From DASZQL01 sp964391865 (lineage in GTDB: Bacteria; Planctomycetota; Phycisphaerae; Phycisphaerales; UBA1924): 64,000 bases of DNA. Under the pieces are notes generated by a model, which saw nothing but the letters and a program-made list of their open reading frames with translations, made no database searches and was not told where the DNA came from. The position numbers and the translations under genes are program-made. Of this stretch, positions 33,482 to 41,371 are shown piece by piece. Every line of letters starts with the position of its first letter. Position 1 is the stretch's first letter. Location: the NCBI GenBank assembly GCA_964391865.1, contig CAYMNQ010000002.1, forward strand, positions 558,001 through 622,000, written 5' to 3'.

Positions 33482-33859
33482 ATGCCCGCCACCCCCACCC
33501 AATCCGCCGCCTTCGCCGAGCGTTGGTACGCCGCGTGGAACTCTCATGACATCGACGCGATCATGGCGTGTTACGACCCGGCGATCCGGCATTCCTCGCC
33601 GTTCATCAAGCGGTACAACGGGAGTGATGCGCTGTTTCTCGAGGGGATCCCGGCGGTGCGTGAATACTTCGCGCGGGCGCTGGAGCGGAATCCGGCGCTG
33701 CGGTTCGAGCCGCGGGTGATCGCCACGGGGCTGGAGTCGGTGATCCTGACGTACATGCGTCACAGCCACAACACGCCGCCGGAGGGTGAGGTTTCGGCGG
33801 AGGTGTTCTTTCTGAATGATGGACTGAAGATTGCGCGATCGGTGTCGCACTACGGGTAG
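33482..33859 (+). CDS. SnoaL-like (NTF2-fold) protein
   Basis: 125 residues. FAERWYAAWNSHDIDAIMACYDPAIRHSSPF is the characteristic first half of SnoaL-like polyketide-cyclase relatives, and IPAVREYFARALERNPALRFEP, EGEVSAEVFFLNDGLKIARSVSHYG complete the cone-shaped NTF2 fold. Members include isomerases, cyclases and pocket proteins without activity; the substrate is unknown. TATCAT lies 10 nt before the ATG. A second NTF2-fold protein is at 59439. Confidence 0.82.
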   Translation: MPATPTQSAAFAERWYAAWNSHDIDAIMACYDPAIRHSSPFIKRYNGSDALFLEGIPAVREYFARALERNPALRFEPRVIATGLESVILTYMRHSHNTPPEGEVSAEVFFLNDGLKIARSVSHYG

Positions 33860-34178
33860 GAGTGTCGGGCTTGGGGGATGGGGCCTGGGGCTTGAAGCTT
33901 GAAGCTTGAAGCTCGAAGCTTGAAGCTTGAAGCCGGCGGCGTGTGGCTCGGTGCTTGCGTTGGCTGACTCGTGTGTGCGTGTGGCGGTGTTGACGGCAAC
34001 TCGGCGCGGGCTGGAGTCGGTCGGAATCGGCCATCGCGACGCGCCGCCAACGAAATGTCGAATCTAACGCAGACACAAACGACGGCGGCGCGTGATTGCG
34101 CCTACACTCTTTGTGCAACACGCGCGCCGGCCCATCCGGGTCGCTGAATCAGAGCCCCTTGGCTCATGAGAGTCGCGC
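33860..34178. other. Gene-free gap with heptamer repeats and a likely promoter
   Basis: The gap holds the GCTTGAA heptamer array (33890-33931) and, near 34109, TACACT in an otherwise GC-rich context. The latter is a plausible -10 region for the desaturase gene. Nothing else recognised. Confidence 0.5.
33890..33931. repeat. Six tandem GCTTGAA heptamers
   Basis: Six head-to-tail units; the fourth reads GCTCGAA. Junctions form AAGCTT palindromes. The seventh unit decays to GCCGG. Confidence 0.9.
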
Positions 34179-35261
34179 GTGCCCGAGCGGCGCCTTTCGC
34201 TGGAGAGCGGCCTCGGCCCTCTCGAAGGGCTTGAAGGAGTGCCGCGTTTCATGCCGCAGATTTTCGACGCCGTGCCGGCTGTTGACCGGCTCTCTGAATC
34301 GCATTTGATCGAGCCGAAGACGTTTGGTCCCGGGACGGAGCACGCGCCGACGACGGCGCTCTCGCCGGCGGACCGGCGTGTGCGGCTGATCAATCTGGGC
34401 GCGGTGATCGTGCCGTTTGTCGCGCTGATCGTGGCGATCGTGCTGTCGTGGGGCGTGGCGTTCGATTGGACGCAGTTCGCGATCATGAACGGGATGGCGC
34501 TGGCGACGGCGCTGGGGATCACGGTCGGGTTTCACCGCCTGTTCACGCACCAGTCATTCCGCACGAACGCGGCGGTGCGGTACATCCTGGCGGTGCTGGG
34601 GTCGATGGCGGTGCAGGGGCCGGTGATCGAGTGGGCCGGCGCGCACCGCAAGCACCATCAGCATTCGGACGATGAGCACGACCCGCACTCGCCGCACGCG
34701 CACGAGGGTGGGTCGTGGGGAGGCGGGGTGTGGGGGACTCTGCGCGGGGCGTTCCACGCGCACTGCGGGTGGCTCTTCGCGGGGCACGCGAAGGGGCTCG
34801 GTCGGTACACGAAGGACCTGCGCAGCGACCCGGTGCTGTGCGCAGCAAATCGGCAATTTGTGTTCTGGGTCCTGATGGGGCTTCTGATCCCCGCGGTGAT
34901 CGGCGGCTTGGTGACGCTGTCGTTCTACGGCGCGTTTTTGGGCTTTCTCTGGGGGGGGTTGGTGCGCGTGTTCCTTGTGCATCACATCACGTGGAGCGTA
35001 AATTCGGTGTGTCACTTGTGGGGCACAAGCCCCTTCCGCAGCGGCGATCACAGCAAGAACAACCCGATCGTCGGTGTGCTCGCGATGGGCGAAGGCTGGC
35101 ACAACAACCATCACGCGTTCCCGACGTCGGCGCGGCACGGGTTGTCGTGGTGGCAGTTTGATCCGAGCTACTACCTGATCCGCGCGATGGAGCTGATCGG
35201 GATGGCAACGCATGTGCGCCGTCCGGCGGCGGAACGCATCGAAGCGAAGCGCAAGCGGTGA
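34179..35261 (+). CDS. Acyl-CoA/acyl-lipid delta-9 desaturase
   Basis: A membrane-bound di-iron fatty acid desaturase of about 336-360 residues. The three histidine boxes are HRLFTH, HRKHHQHSD and WHNNHHAF; there are four main hydrophobic segments (LINLGAVIVPFVALIVAIVLSW and others). It inserts a double bond into saturated acyl chains using O2 and reductant. Two starts are possible: GTG at 34179 or ATG at 34251 (MPQIFDAVP); the latter gives the usual length. It ends 31 bp before a convergent lipoprotein gene. Confidence 0.92.
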   Translation: MPERRLSLESGLGPLEGLEGVPRFMPQIFDAVPAVDRLSESHLIEPKTFGPGTEHAPTTALSPADRRVRLINLGAVIVPFVALIVAIVLSWGVAFDWTQFAIMNGMALATALGITVGFHRLFTHQSFRTNAAVRYILAVLGSMAVQGPVIEWAGAHRKHHQHSDDEHDPHSPHAHEGGSWGGGVWGTLRGAFHAHCGWLFAGHAKGLGRYTKDLRSDPVLCAANRQFVFWVLMGLLIPAVIGGLVTLSFYGAFLGFLWGGLVRVFLVHHITWSVNSVCHLWGTSPFRSGDHSKNNPIVGVLAMGEGWHNNHHAFPTSARHGLSWWQFDPSYYLIRAMELIGMATHVRRPAAERIEAKRKR

Positions 35262-35292
35262 CGACACCTTCTCGCGACCGCGGCGGAATGGC

Positions 35293-35799
35293 TCAGCGCT
35301 TCCATCGATAGGTGTTGCGCTCGATCTCGCCCGGCGAGTCCGCGTACTTCACGAACTTGGTGATGCTGAATTCGCCCGGCGTGATGGTGTAGACATAGCG
35401 CAGCGTGGCGGGCTTGTTGTCGTCCTTGCCCTGCTCGGCGGTAACGATACGGGTGCCGCCGCCGGGGAGCTGGCTCCGCTCGAGCACGGTCTCGCCAGCG
35501 AAGGTGCGCCCGTCGGGTGAAAGGACGAGCGTGTTGCGGTTGTCGGCCTGGGGTTCGTCGGAGTAGCCGAAGGCGAACTCCCACGCGTTCGGCTGCGCCT
35601 GGACGCGCGTGACCGCGAGCGATGACGGGATCGTCGTCGGCCTGTTCGACGTGTAGTCGAGGTACGTGAGCGTCCCTTTCCAACGCTCGCCCGCCAGCTG
35701 ATCAATATCCGCGGGGACAAGCTTCGCCGGACCGGCGCAGCCCACGAGAGTGAGCGCGACAGCGGCGAGCACGAGAAGAGAGTTGATCGGGCGGCGCAT
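35293..35799 (-). CDS. Putative lipoprotein
   Basis: 168 residues. The signal sequence MRRPINSLLVLAAVALTLVGC ends in a lipobox (LVGC), so a lipid-anchored envelope protein is expected. The mature part looks like an all-beta domain: RWKGTLTYLDYTSNRPTTIPSSL, WEFAFGYSDEPQADN, GRTFAGETVLERSQLPGGGTRIVT, RYVYTITPGEFSITKFVKYAD and RNTYRWKR. This pattern fits a calycin-like barrel. No named family. The ATG at 35799 is chosen since sequence upstream lacks a signal peptide. Probably monocistronic. Confidence 0.7.
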   Translation of the reverse strand: MRRPINSLLVLAAVALTLVGCAGPAKLVPADIDQLAGERWKGTLTYLDYTSNRPTTIPSSLAVTRVQAQPNAWEFAFGYSDEPQADNRNTLVLSPDGRTFAGETVLERSQLPGGGTRIVTAEQGKDDNKPATLRYVYTITPGEFSITKFVKYADSPGEIERNTYRWKR

Positions 35800-35987
35800 C
35801 GTGATCGGTTCCTTCGAGCGGCGGGGAGGGACGGGGCGTGGCCGGCAGCCATTGGCGACCGGGTGAAAAGCCCCTGAAAACGCGCAATGAGAGCGGTTTC
35901 GCGGCAATGTCAGTGGCGGATTCGAAAGAGCACGCCAAGAATTCCCAATCAGTTAGTGAAGACTAGCTTTTCGGAAAGGAGATGGTG

Positions 35988-36374
35988 ATGGGCGCTCATG
36001 TGTGGACGGGGATGAATATGTTGAAGCTCGGCGCTCGGCTGCTGTTGTCGGCGGTGGTCGCGTTCTGGGTGTGGTTCCTGCTGATGGACGGCGCGGGCCA
36101 CATCGTGAACAACGAGCAGCCGGTGGAGACGATGAAGTGGATGGCGGTGTTCGGCGTGCCGCTGCTGGCGATCGGGGTGAGCGCGTGGAAGTGGCCGCGG
36201 GTCGGCGGCGTGCTGGCGCTGCTGGGCGGCGTGACGGTGGCAGCGTGGTTTGGTCGGGCGGGGTTCGAGCGCGCGTCGGCGGCGCTGATGATGATGGCGC
36301 TGCCGCTGGTGGTGGGGGGCGCGGCGCTGCTGGCGGCGACGTGGCGCGGGAATGAGGCGCGGGCTCGTCAGTGA
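35988..36374 (+). CDS. Small membrane protein
   Basis: 128 residues with four hydrophobic segments: MLKLGARLLLSAVVAFWVWFLLM, MKWMAVFGVPLLAIGVSAW, VGGVLALLGGVTVAAWF and AALMMMALPLVVGGAALLA. AAGGAG lies 6 nt before the ATG at 35988; two codons upstream is another ATG that would touch the ribosome site. No family recognised. A cluster of three hairpins follows its stop and may serve as terminator for this gene and the convergent thiE. Confidence 0.65.
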   Translation: MGAHVWTGMNMLKLGARLLLSAVVAFWVWFLLMDGAGHIVNNEQPVETMKWMAVFGVPLLAIGVSAWKWPRVGGVLALLGGVTVAAWFGRAGFERASAALMMMALPLVVGGAALLAATWRGNEARARQ

Positions 36375-36392
36375 TGGGAGGAAATTCCGGAG

Positions 36393-36524
36393 CACCGACT
36401 TCTCAGAGCAGAAGTCGGTGGCACGGGAAATGTGCCACGACAATCCGGTTCCTCCGGATTGTCGTGCCGGGCGTCGATGCGGGCCCGAGGCACGACAATT
36501 CTCAGAGCAGAATTGTCGTGGCAC
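36393..36524. repeat. Three CAGAGC-family hairpins between convergent genes
   Basis: Hairpin 1: CACCGACTTCT / AGAAGTCGGTG (36393-36420), loop CAGAGC. Hairpin 2: CACGACAATCCGG / CCGGATTGTCGTG (36436-36466), loop TTCCT, preceded by GTGCC. Hairpin 3: CACGACAATTCT / AGAATTGTCGTG (36491-36520), loop CAGAGC, followed by GGCAC. All three stems are perfect (11, 13 and 12 bp). Hairpins 2 and 3 share the arm CACGACAAT, so each arm could also pair with the other hairpin. Confidence 0.88.
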
Positions 36525-36539
36525 AGGAACCATTGATTC

Positions 36540-37634
36540 TTACTCCACCGGATGCCGGTCGACGGCCTCGCGCAGCGCGTGGCACACCGCGCCGGGATCG
36601 GGCGCGGCGCACACGCACGAACTCACCGCGGCGCCCTTCGCGCCGGCAGCGACGACTTCGACGATGTTGTGGGGCGTGATGCCGCCGATGGCGAGGTGGG
36701 GGAGGAGCGGGGGTTCGTGGGCGGCGTACTCCGCCATGTACATGGGGCCGGCGATGCGGTCTTTGTGCTTGGTAGCGGAGGGGAACATAGGGCCCACGCC
36801 GCAGTAGTCAGCGCCGTCGCGGAGCGCGTGCTCCGCTTCGCGCAGGGTGCTGGTTGAGACGCCGATGAGGAGTTCGAAGCCGGTGATCATCCGCGCCTCG
36901 GCGACGGTGAGGTCGTGCTGGCCGAGGTGAACCGCGTCGGCCTTGCTGATGACGGCGATGTCCGGGCGGTCGTTGATGACGATCGTCGCGCCGAGCGGCT
37001 TCACATGCTCGACCAATCGGCGGGCGCGGGCGGCGAGCTCGCGGTCGGGAAGCTCAGGCTCGCGGAGCTGGATGCAGTCCGCGCCGGCGTGGACGGATTC
37101 GATCGCGACATCGAGCCACGAGCGCCCTCCCCCCCCGGCGGCGCACAGCTTCTCGGTGATCAGCACGCAGAGTTTCCACTGTGCGCGGTTCTCCGCGCCG
37201 AGGGCGAGGAGCAATCGTCGTTCGACGCTGTAGGCGCGATAGCGGAGCTGTTCGACTTTGGCGGCGAGTTCCTGGCCTCGCGTGGGGGCGTCTTTCAGTT
37301 CTGGGAGCGCCTTGGCGAATTCCTCGATTGAGCGGAGCGCTTCGGTCAGGCGCTTGGCGGCGGCGATGACCACGGCGCGCACGCCCTGGCGCTGGTACTC
37401 CGATTCGGTGCTGATGCCCGTGCCGACATCGTGCGGCGTGTCGCGGTGCGCGATGCCCACGCCCTCACCCCCCGGCATCAGCGCCATGGCGGCAGCGAAC
37501 TCGTGCCGGATGTCTTTCAGCGTCTGCGCCAGCGCGCGGCTGCCGAGCAGGAACCGGGCGGCGTCTTCCATCACGCGCAATGCTTCGCGGGCGCGGTTGG
37601 CGTTGGCGTCGATGATCCGAGCGGCGTGGTTCAT
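36540..37634 (-). CDS. thiE: Thiamine-phosphate synthase with N-terminal ThiD2-like domain
   Basis: 364 residues. The C-terminal part (about 155-364) is ThiE, a TIM barrel that joins HMP-PP and thiazole phosphate: LCVLITEKLC, GADCIQLREPELPDRELAARARRL, ATIVINDRPDIA, AVHLGQHDL, IGVSTSTLREAEHA, ADYCGVGPMFPSATK and LAIGGITPHNI. The N-terminal 145 residues (RIIDANANRAREALRVMEDAARFLL...LKDIRHEF) match the ThiD2 family, an alternative HMP-phosphate kinase. So kinase and coupling steps are probably on one chain. No TPP riboswitch is visible; the upstream 169 bp are an inverted-repeat element. Confidence 0.9.
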   Translation of the reverse strand: MNHAARIIDANANRAREALRVMEDAARFLLGSRALAQTLKDIRHEFAAAMALMPGGEGVGIAHRDTPHDVGTGISTESEYQRQGVRAVVIAAAKRLTEALRSIEEFAKALPELKDAPTRGQELAAKVEQLRYRAYSVERRLLLALGAENRAQWKLCVLITEKLCAAGGGGRSWLDVAIESVHAGADCIQLREPELPDRELAARARRLVEHVKPLGATIVINDRPDIAVISKADAVHLGQHDLTVAEARMITGFELLIGVSTSTLREAEHALRDGADYCGVGPMFPSATKHKDRIAGPMYMAEYAAHEPPLLPHLAIGGITPHNIVEVVAAGAKGAAVSSCVCAAPDPGAVCHALREAVDRHPVE

Positions 37635-37640
37635 GATTCA

Positions 37641-37809
37641 TTCACCGCAGAGACGCAGAGAGCGCGGAGCGGTAAAGCGTGAAACGCAAAGGTCGCAAAG
37701 AGCACGAAGAATGGACTGTCTGATACTCAATCATTCATGACTTTGCGTTCTTCGCGATCTTCGCGTTCAAAGAATCTCTTCTCCGTGATCTCCGCGTCTC
37801 CGCGGTGAA
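37641..37809. repeat. Inverted-repeat element filling the metB-thiE gap
   Basis: The 29-bp ends (37641-37669 and 37781-37809) are inverted repeats with about five mismatches, of the TTCACCGCAGAGACGC type. Inner stretches AACGCAAAGGTCGCAAAG and CTTTGCGTTCTTCGCGAT also pair. It abuts the metB/CGL stop directly and ends 6 bp before the thiE start. This repeat type is widespread in bacteria. Confidence 0.8.
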
Positions 37810-39030
37810 CTACTTCCGGGCACCGGCGGGCATCGCCGCGCGGAGGGCGTGTTCGAGGTCGTCCATCAGATCGTCGCAGTCCTCGATGCCGACGGAGAGG
37901 CGGATGAGCGTGTCGCTGATGCCGAGCTTCTGGCGCATCGCGGGGGGCACGCTCGCGTGCGTCATGATCGCGGGGTGATCGACGAGTGATTCGACGCCGC
38001 CCAGCGATTCCGCGAGGGCGAAGATGCGGACGGTTTCGAGGAAGCGCCGGGCCTCATCGATCCCGCCCTTGATGAAGAAGGTGATCATGCCGCTGGCGCC
38101 GGACATCTGTTTCTTATAGACGGCGTGGTGCGGGTGGCTGGGCAGCGCGGGGTAGACGACGCGCTCAACGGCCGGGTGCTTCTCGAGCCACGTCGCGATG
38201 CGCAGGCCGCTCTGGTTGTGGCGTTCCATGCGGATCGCGAGCGTCTTGATGCCGCGGAGCACCAGATACGAATCGAACGGCCCGAGCACCGCGCCGACGG
38301 CGTTCTGGTGGAACCGCAGGCGCTGGCACAGTTCCGGGTCGCTCGTCGCGAGCAGGCCGACGACGCAGTCGGAGTGCCCGTTCAGGTACTTCGTGCCCGA
38401 GTGCATGACGATGTCGAAGCCGTGCTCGAGCGGGCGCTGGTTGATCGGGCTGGCGAAGGTGTTGTCGCAGACGAGGAGCGCTTCGGGGCACTTCTCGCGC
38501 GCGATCGTGGCGATCGCGCCGAGGTCGACCATCTTCAGCGTTGGGTTCGTGGGCGTCTCGACCCAGACGAGTTTCACGTTGTCATTCGCGGCGGCGGAGA
38601 ACTTCCCGGGATCGGAGAGGTCAACGTAGTTGACCTTCAGCCCCTGCGAGCGTTCGCGCACGCGGCTGAGGAGGCGGTTGGAGCCGCCGTAGATGTCGTC
38701 CATCGAGATGACGTGGCTGTTCGCGTCGAGCAGTTCGAGCACGGTGGTCATGGCGGCGAGGCCCGACGCGAAGGCGAACCCGCCGCAGGAGGGGTCGGAG
38801 GATTCGTCGATCGTCGAGCCTTCGAGCTTGGCGACCATGCGCTCGAGGGCGTAGCGCGTGGGGTTGTGCGAGCGGGAGTACTCGAAGCCCTTGTGCCGGC
38901 CCGGCGACTCCTGCGCGTAAGTGGACGCGGTGAAGATCGGCGGCATGACGGCGCCGGTCACCGGCTCGGGGTGCTGCCCGGCGTGGATGACCTTGGTGGC
39001 GGGACGCATGGGGATGTCGGGGTGGCTCAT
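37810..39030 (-). CDS. metB: Cystathionine gamma-synthase / gamma-lyase (PLP enzyme)
   Basis: 406 residues of the Cys/Met-metabolism PLP family: TKVIHAG, MPPIFTASTYAQ, EYSRSHNPTR, FASGLAAMTTVLELL, MDDIYGGSNRLLSRV, VWVETPTNPTLKMVDL, and the PLP lysine in VMHSGTKYLNGHSD. Sequence alone does not separate synthase from lyase. Next to a cystathionine beta-synthase gene on the same strand, gamma-lyase action (cystathionine to cysteine) is plausible. AAGGA precedes the ATG. It lies between two inverted-repeat elements. Confidence 0.9.
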   Translation of the reverse strand: MSHPDIPMRPATKVIHAGQHPEPVTGAVMPPIFTASTYAQESPGRHKGFEYSRSHNPTRYALERMVAKLEGSTIDESSDPSCGGFAFASGLAAMTTVLELLDANSHVISMDDIYGGSNRLLSRVRERSQGLKVNYVDLSDPGKFSAAANDNVKLVWVETPTNPTLKMVDLGAIATIAREKCPEALLVCDNTFASPINQRPLEHGFDIVMHSGTKYLNGHSDCVVGLLATSDPELCQRLRFHQNAVGAVLGPFDSYLVLRGIKTLAIRMERHNQSGLRIATWLEKHPAVERVVYPALPSHPHHAVYKKQMSGASGMITFFIKGGIDEARRFLETVRIFALAESLGGVESLVDHPAIMTHASVPPAMRQKLGISDTLIRLSVGIEDCDDLMDDLEHALRAAMPAGARK

Positions 39031-39075
39031 GGCGGGTCCTTCGGTTGACCCTTCATCGTAGCGGAAGAGACCGTA

Positions 39076-39251
39076 TTCACCACGGAGACACGGGGAGGAC
39101 GGAGTCAGGATTTTTTTGTCGCGAAGAGCGCAAAGACTGCGAAGAACGCGAAGAGTCAAGCAGGAGAAATGGTCTTTGGGATCGTCGTTCGCGCCATCAT
39201 CAAATGCCGCAGAACCATCTCTTATCTGTGCTCTCCGTGCCTCCGTGGTGA
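39076..39251. repeat. Inverted-repeat element between cbs and metB
   Basis: TTCACCACGGAGACACGGGG at 39076 is matched by CTCTCCGTGCCTCCGTGGTGA ending at 39251. Inner words GCGAAGAGCGCAAAGACTGCG resemble the inner part of the element at 37641. It ends 8 bp before the cbs stop codon. Confidence 0.75.
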
Positions 39252-39259
39252 GTCCCTGG

Positions 39260-40780
39260 TTACTTCTTCCCCGCCTGCTCGAACATCCCCTCCTGCGCGA
39301 AGCGCATGGTGGTATCCACGCGTGAGCGGAGGTAGTTGATCATGTCGATCTTGGTGATGAGGCCGTGGTACGCGCCCTTCTCGTCGACCACGATCGCGAC
39401 GCGGTCGGCGCGGAAGATGGGCATCAGGTCGTTCAGGCTCGCGTCCGGACGGATGGTTTCCAGTCGGCGGGTCATGAAGTCGGAGACGGGTTTCTCGAAG
39501 GCGTTCGGATCGTGCGCGACGGCGAGGAGGATGTCCCCCTCGTCGATGATGCCGCTGACGCGGTCGCGCGAGTCCATCACGACCATCTGCGACACGCCGT
39601 AGAGCGCCATGCGCTTGATCGCCTGGCGGAGCGGGTCGTCCTCGCTGAGGGTGTAGTCCTCTTTCTCCGCATGTCGGCGCGCGATCATGTCGCGGAGGTC
39701 GTTGCGTTTTTCGCGCTGGATGAAGCCGTTGTCGACCATCCAGAAGTCGTTGAAGAACTTCGAGAGGTACTTCGCGCCGGTGTCGCAGATCAGCGTGACG
39801 ACGTTCAACGGTTTCGCGCCGGGCTTCGGCGCGGGCTGCTTGCGGCACCACGCGAGCGCCGCGTGGATCAGGCAGCCGGTGCTCGAACCGGCGAGCATGC
39901 CCTCTTTCGCGAGCAGTTCGCGCGCGGCGAGGAACGCCTCGGCATCCGTCACGCCGATGGCTTCGTCCGGCAGGTCGATGTCGCAGATGTCGGGGACGAA
40001 GTCCTCGCCCATGCCCTCGACGAGCCACGACCCGGCGGTGACGTGCTTGCCCTCGTTGACGAGCGGGTGCAGCATCGAGTTCATCGGGTCGGAAAGGATG
40101 ATCTTAACGTTGGGGTTCTTGGAGCGGAGGAACTTGCCCACGCCGCTGAGCGTGCCGCCCGAGCCGACGCCAAGGATGACGGCGTCGATGCCGCCCTCGG
40201 GGAGCATCTGCTCCCACATCTCCGGGCCGGTGGTGTCGAAGTGGGCGGCGGTGTTGTTGGGATTGCCGAACTGGTTGACGTAGAGCGAGTTTGGCGTGCG
40301 CTTCGCCAGCGACGCGGCGACCTCCTGGTAGTACTCGGGGTGCCCCTTCTGAACGTCGGAGCGCGCCAGCACCACTTCAGCGCCCATGGCGCGCAGGTGC
40401 TGGATCTTCTCCTGGCTCATCTTGTCGGGGACGACGACCTTGAGCTTGTAGCCCTTCTGCCCAGCGACCAGCGCGAGGCCGAGGCCGGTGTTGCCGGCGG
40501 TGGCTTCGATGATGGTGGGCGTCGGGTTGCCCTTCGGGTTCAGCGTCCCCTCGCGCTCGGCGGCTTCGATCATCGACAAGCCGATGCGGTCCTTGATCGA
40601 CCCGGCGGGGTTCATCAGTTCGAGCTTGGCGTACAGCTTGCAGCCCGCGGAGCCGAAGGCGGCGTTGAGCTTGCGGAGCTCGAGGATGGGCGTCCGCCCG
40701 ATCATCTCGAGGACGTCGTGATAGACCGGGCCCAGGGGCCGGGCAGAGTTGGCGCGCGAGCCGTCCGTGTTGGGGGACAC
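39260..40780 (-). CDS. Cystathionine beta-synthase with C-terminal CBS-domain pair
   Basis: It condenses serine with homocysteine to cystathionine (or, with O-acetylserine, can act as a cysteine synthase). 506 residues. The PLP core (about 20-340) has MIGRTPILEL, the PLP lysine in MNPAGSIKDRIG, EATAGNTGLGLALVAGQKG and ILGVGSGGTLSGVGKFL. A CBS-domain pair follows (about 375-495), a regulatory module that can bind adenosyl ligands. No heme-binding N-terminus as in animals. The start is GTG with GGAGG upstream, and TACACT lies about 30 nt before the GTG. Confidence 0.92.
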   Translation of the reverse strand: MSPNTDGSRANSARPLGPVYHDVLEMIGRTPILELRKLNAAFGSAGCKLYAKLELMNPAGSIKDRIGLSMIEAAEREGTLNPKGNPTPTIIEATAGNTGLGLALVAGQKGYKLKVVVPDKMSQEKIQHLRAMGAEVVLARSDVQKGHPEYYQEVAASLAKRTPNSLYVNQFGNPNNTAAHFDTTGPEMWEQMLPEGGIDAVILGVGSGGTLSGVGKFLRSKNPNVKIILSDPMNSMLHPLVNEGKHVTAGSWLVEGMGEDFVPDICDIDLPDEAIGVTDAEAFLAARELLAKEGMLAGSSTGCLIHAALAWCRKQPAPKPGAKPLNVVTLICDTGAKYLSKFFNDFWMVDNGFIQREKRNDLRDMIARRHAEKEDYTLSEDDPLRQAIKRMALYGVSQMVVMDSRDRVSGIIDEGDILLAVAHDPNAFEKPVSDFMTRRLETIRPDASLNDLMPIFRADRVAIVVDEKGAYHGLITKIDMINYLRSRVDTTMRFAQEGMFEQAGKK

Positions 40781-40958
40781 CGGGGACCTCCGTGTGGTTG
40801 AAGCCGGGCGAGTGTAGCAGGGGGCCGGTGAATATCGGCTCGGCGGCAGGGTTCAATGGAGCCGCCCGCGCGAGCGGGCGGGCGTTCGGTTCGGATCGCT
40901 CGGACCATCCCAATCGGCATGAAAAACCCTCGGCTTGCGCAGGGCGCACACATTGTTC

Positions 40959-41001
40959 TTGACAATGCGCGAGCGCGCGGTATCTTTCCATAGATTATCT
41001 A
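40959..41001 (+). promoter_or_regulatory. padR promoter and putative operator
   Basis: TTGACA (40959-40964) and TATCTT (40981-40986) are spaced by 16 bp. Next to the -10 box lies the 11-bp palindrome TAGATTATCTA (40991-41001), a good candidate for the PadR operator and hence for self-repression. Confidence 0.65.
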
Positions 41002-41011
41002 GGGGAACACC

Positions 41012-41371
41012 ATGCGACGCCCTTCGAGCGCTGAACTGCTGCCGGGGACATTGGAAATGTTGATCCTGCGCGTGCTGGCGCTTGGGGCCGAGCACGGCTT
41101 CGGGATCGCGCGGCTGATCCAGCGGCAATCGGACGGCGCGCTGCGTATTGAGGAGGGCTCTCTGTACCCGGCATTGCACCGAATGGAGAAGCGGGGCGTC
41201 ATCGAGGCGGAGTGGCGACCGAGCGAAAACAACCGGCGCGCGAAGTTCTACAGCCTGACGGCGGCGGGGCGCGCGAACCTGAAGACCAAATCGGCGGAGT
41301 GGGAGGCATTCGCCGCCGCGGTTGAGAAGGTGATGGGCCGCGCGTCAGCCGTGGCGGAGAACGGGGCGTGA
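41012..41371 (+). CDS. PadR-family transcriptional regulator
   Basis: 119 residues. LLPGTLEMLILRVLALGAEHGFGIARLIQ, IEEGSLYPALHRMEKRGVIEAEWRPSENNRRAKFYSLTAAGR form the typical PadR winged helix with its Y-P-A-L-H-R recognition helix. The C-terminal helix gives the dimer. Such short PadR proteins usually control a linked membrane protein or permease gene. Its last codons overlap the next gene by four bases (GTGA), so the two are coupled. The palindrome TAGATTATCTA in the promoter is the likely binding site. Confidence 0.9.
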   Translation: MRRPSSAELLPGTLEMLILRVLALGAEHGFGIARLIQRQSDGALRIEEGSLYPALHRMEKRGVIEAEWRPSENNRRAKFYSLTAAGRANLKTKSAEWEAFAAAVEKVMGRASAVAENGA

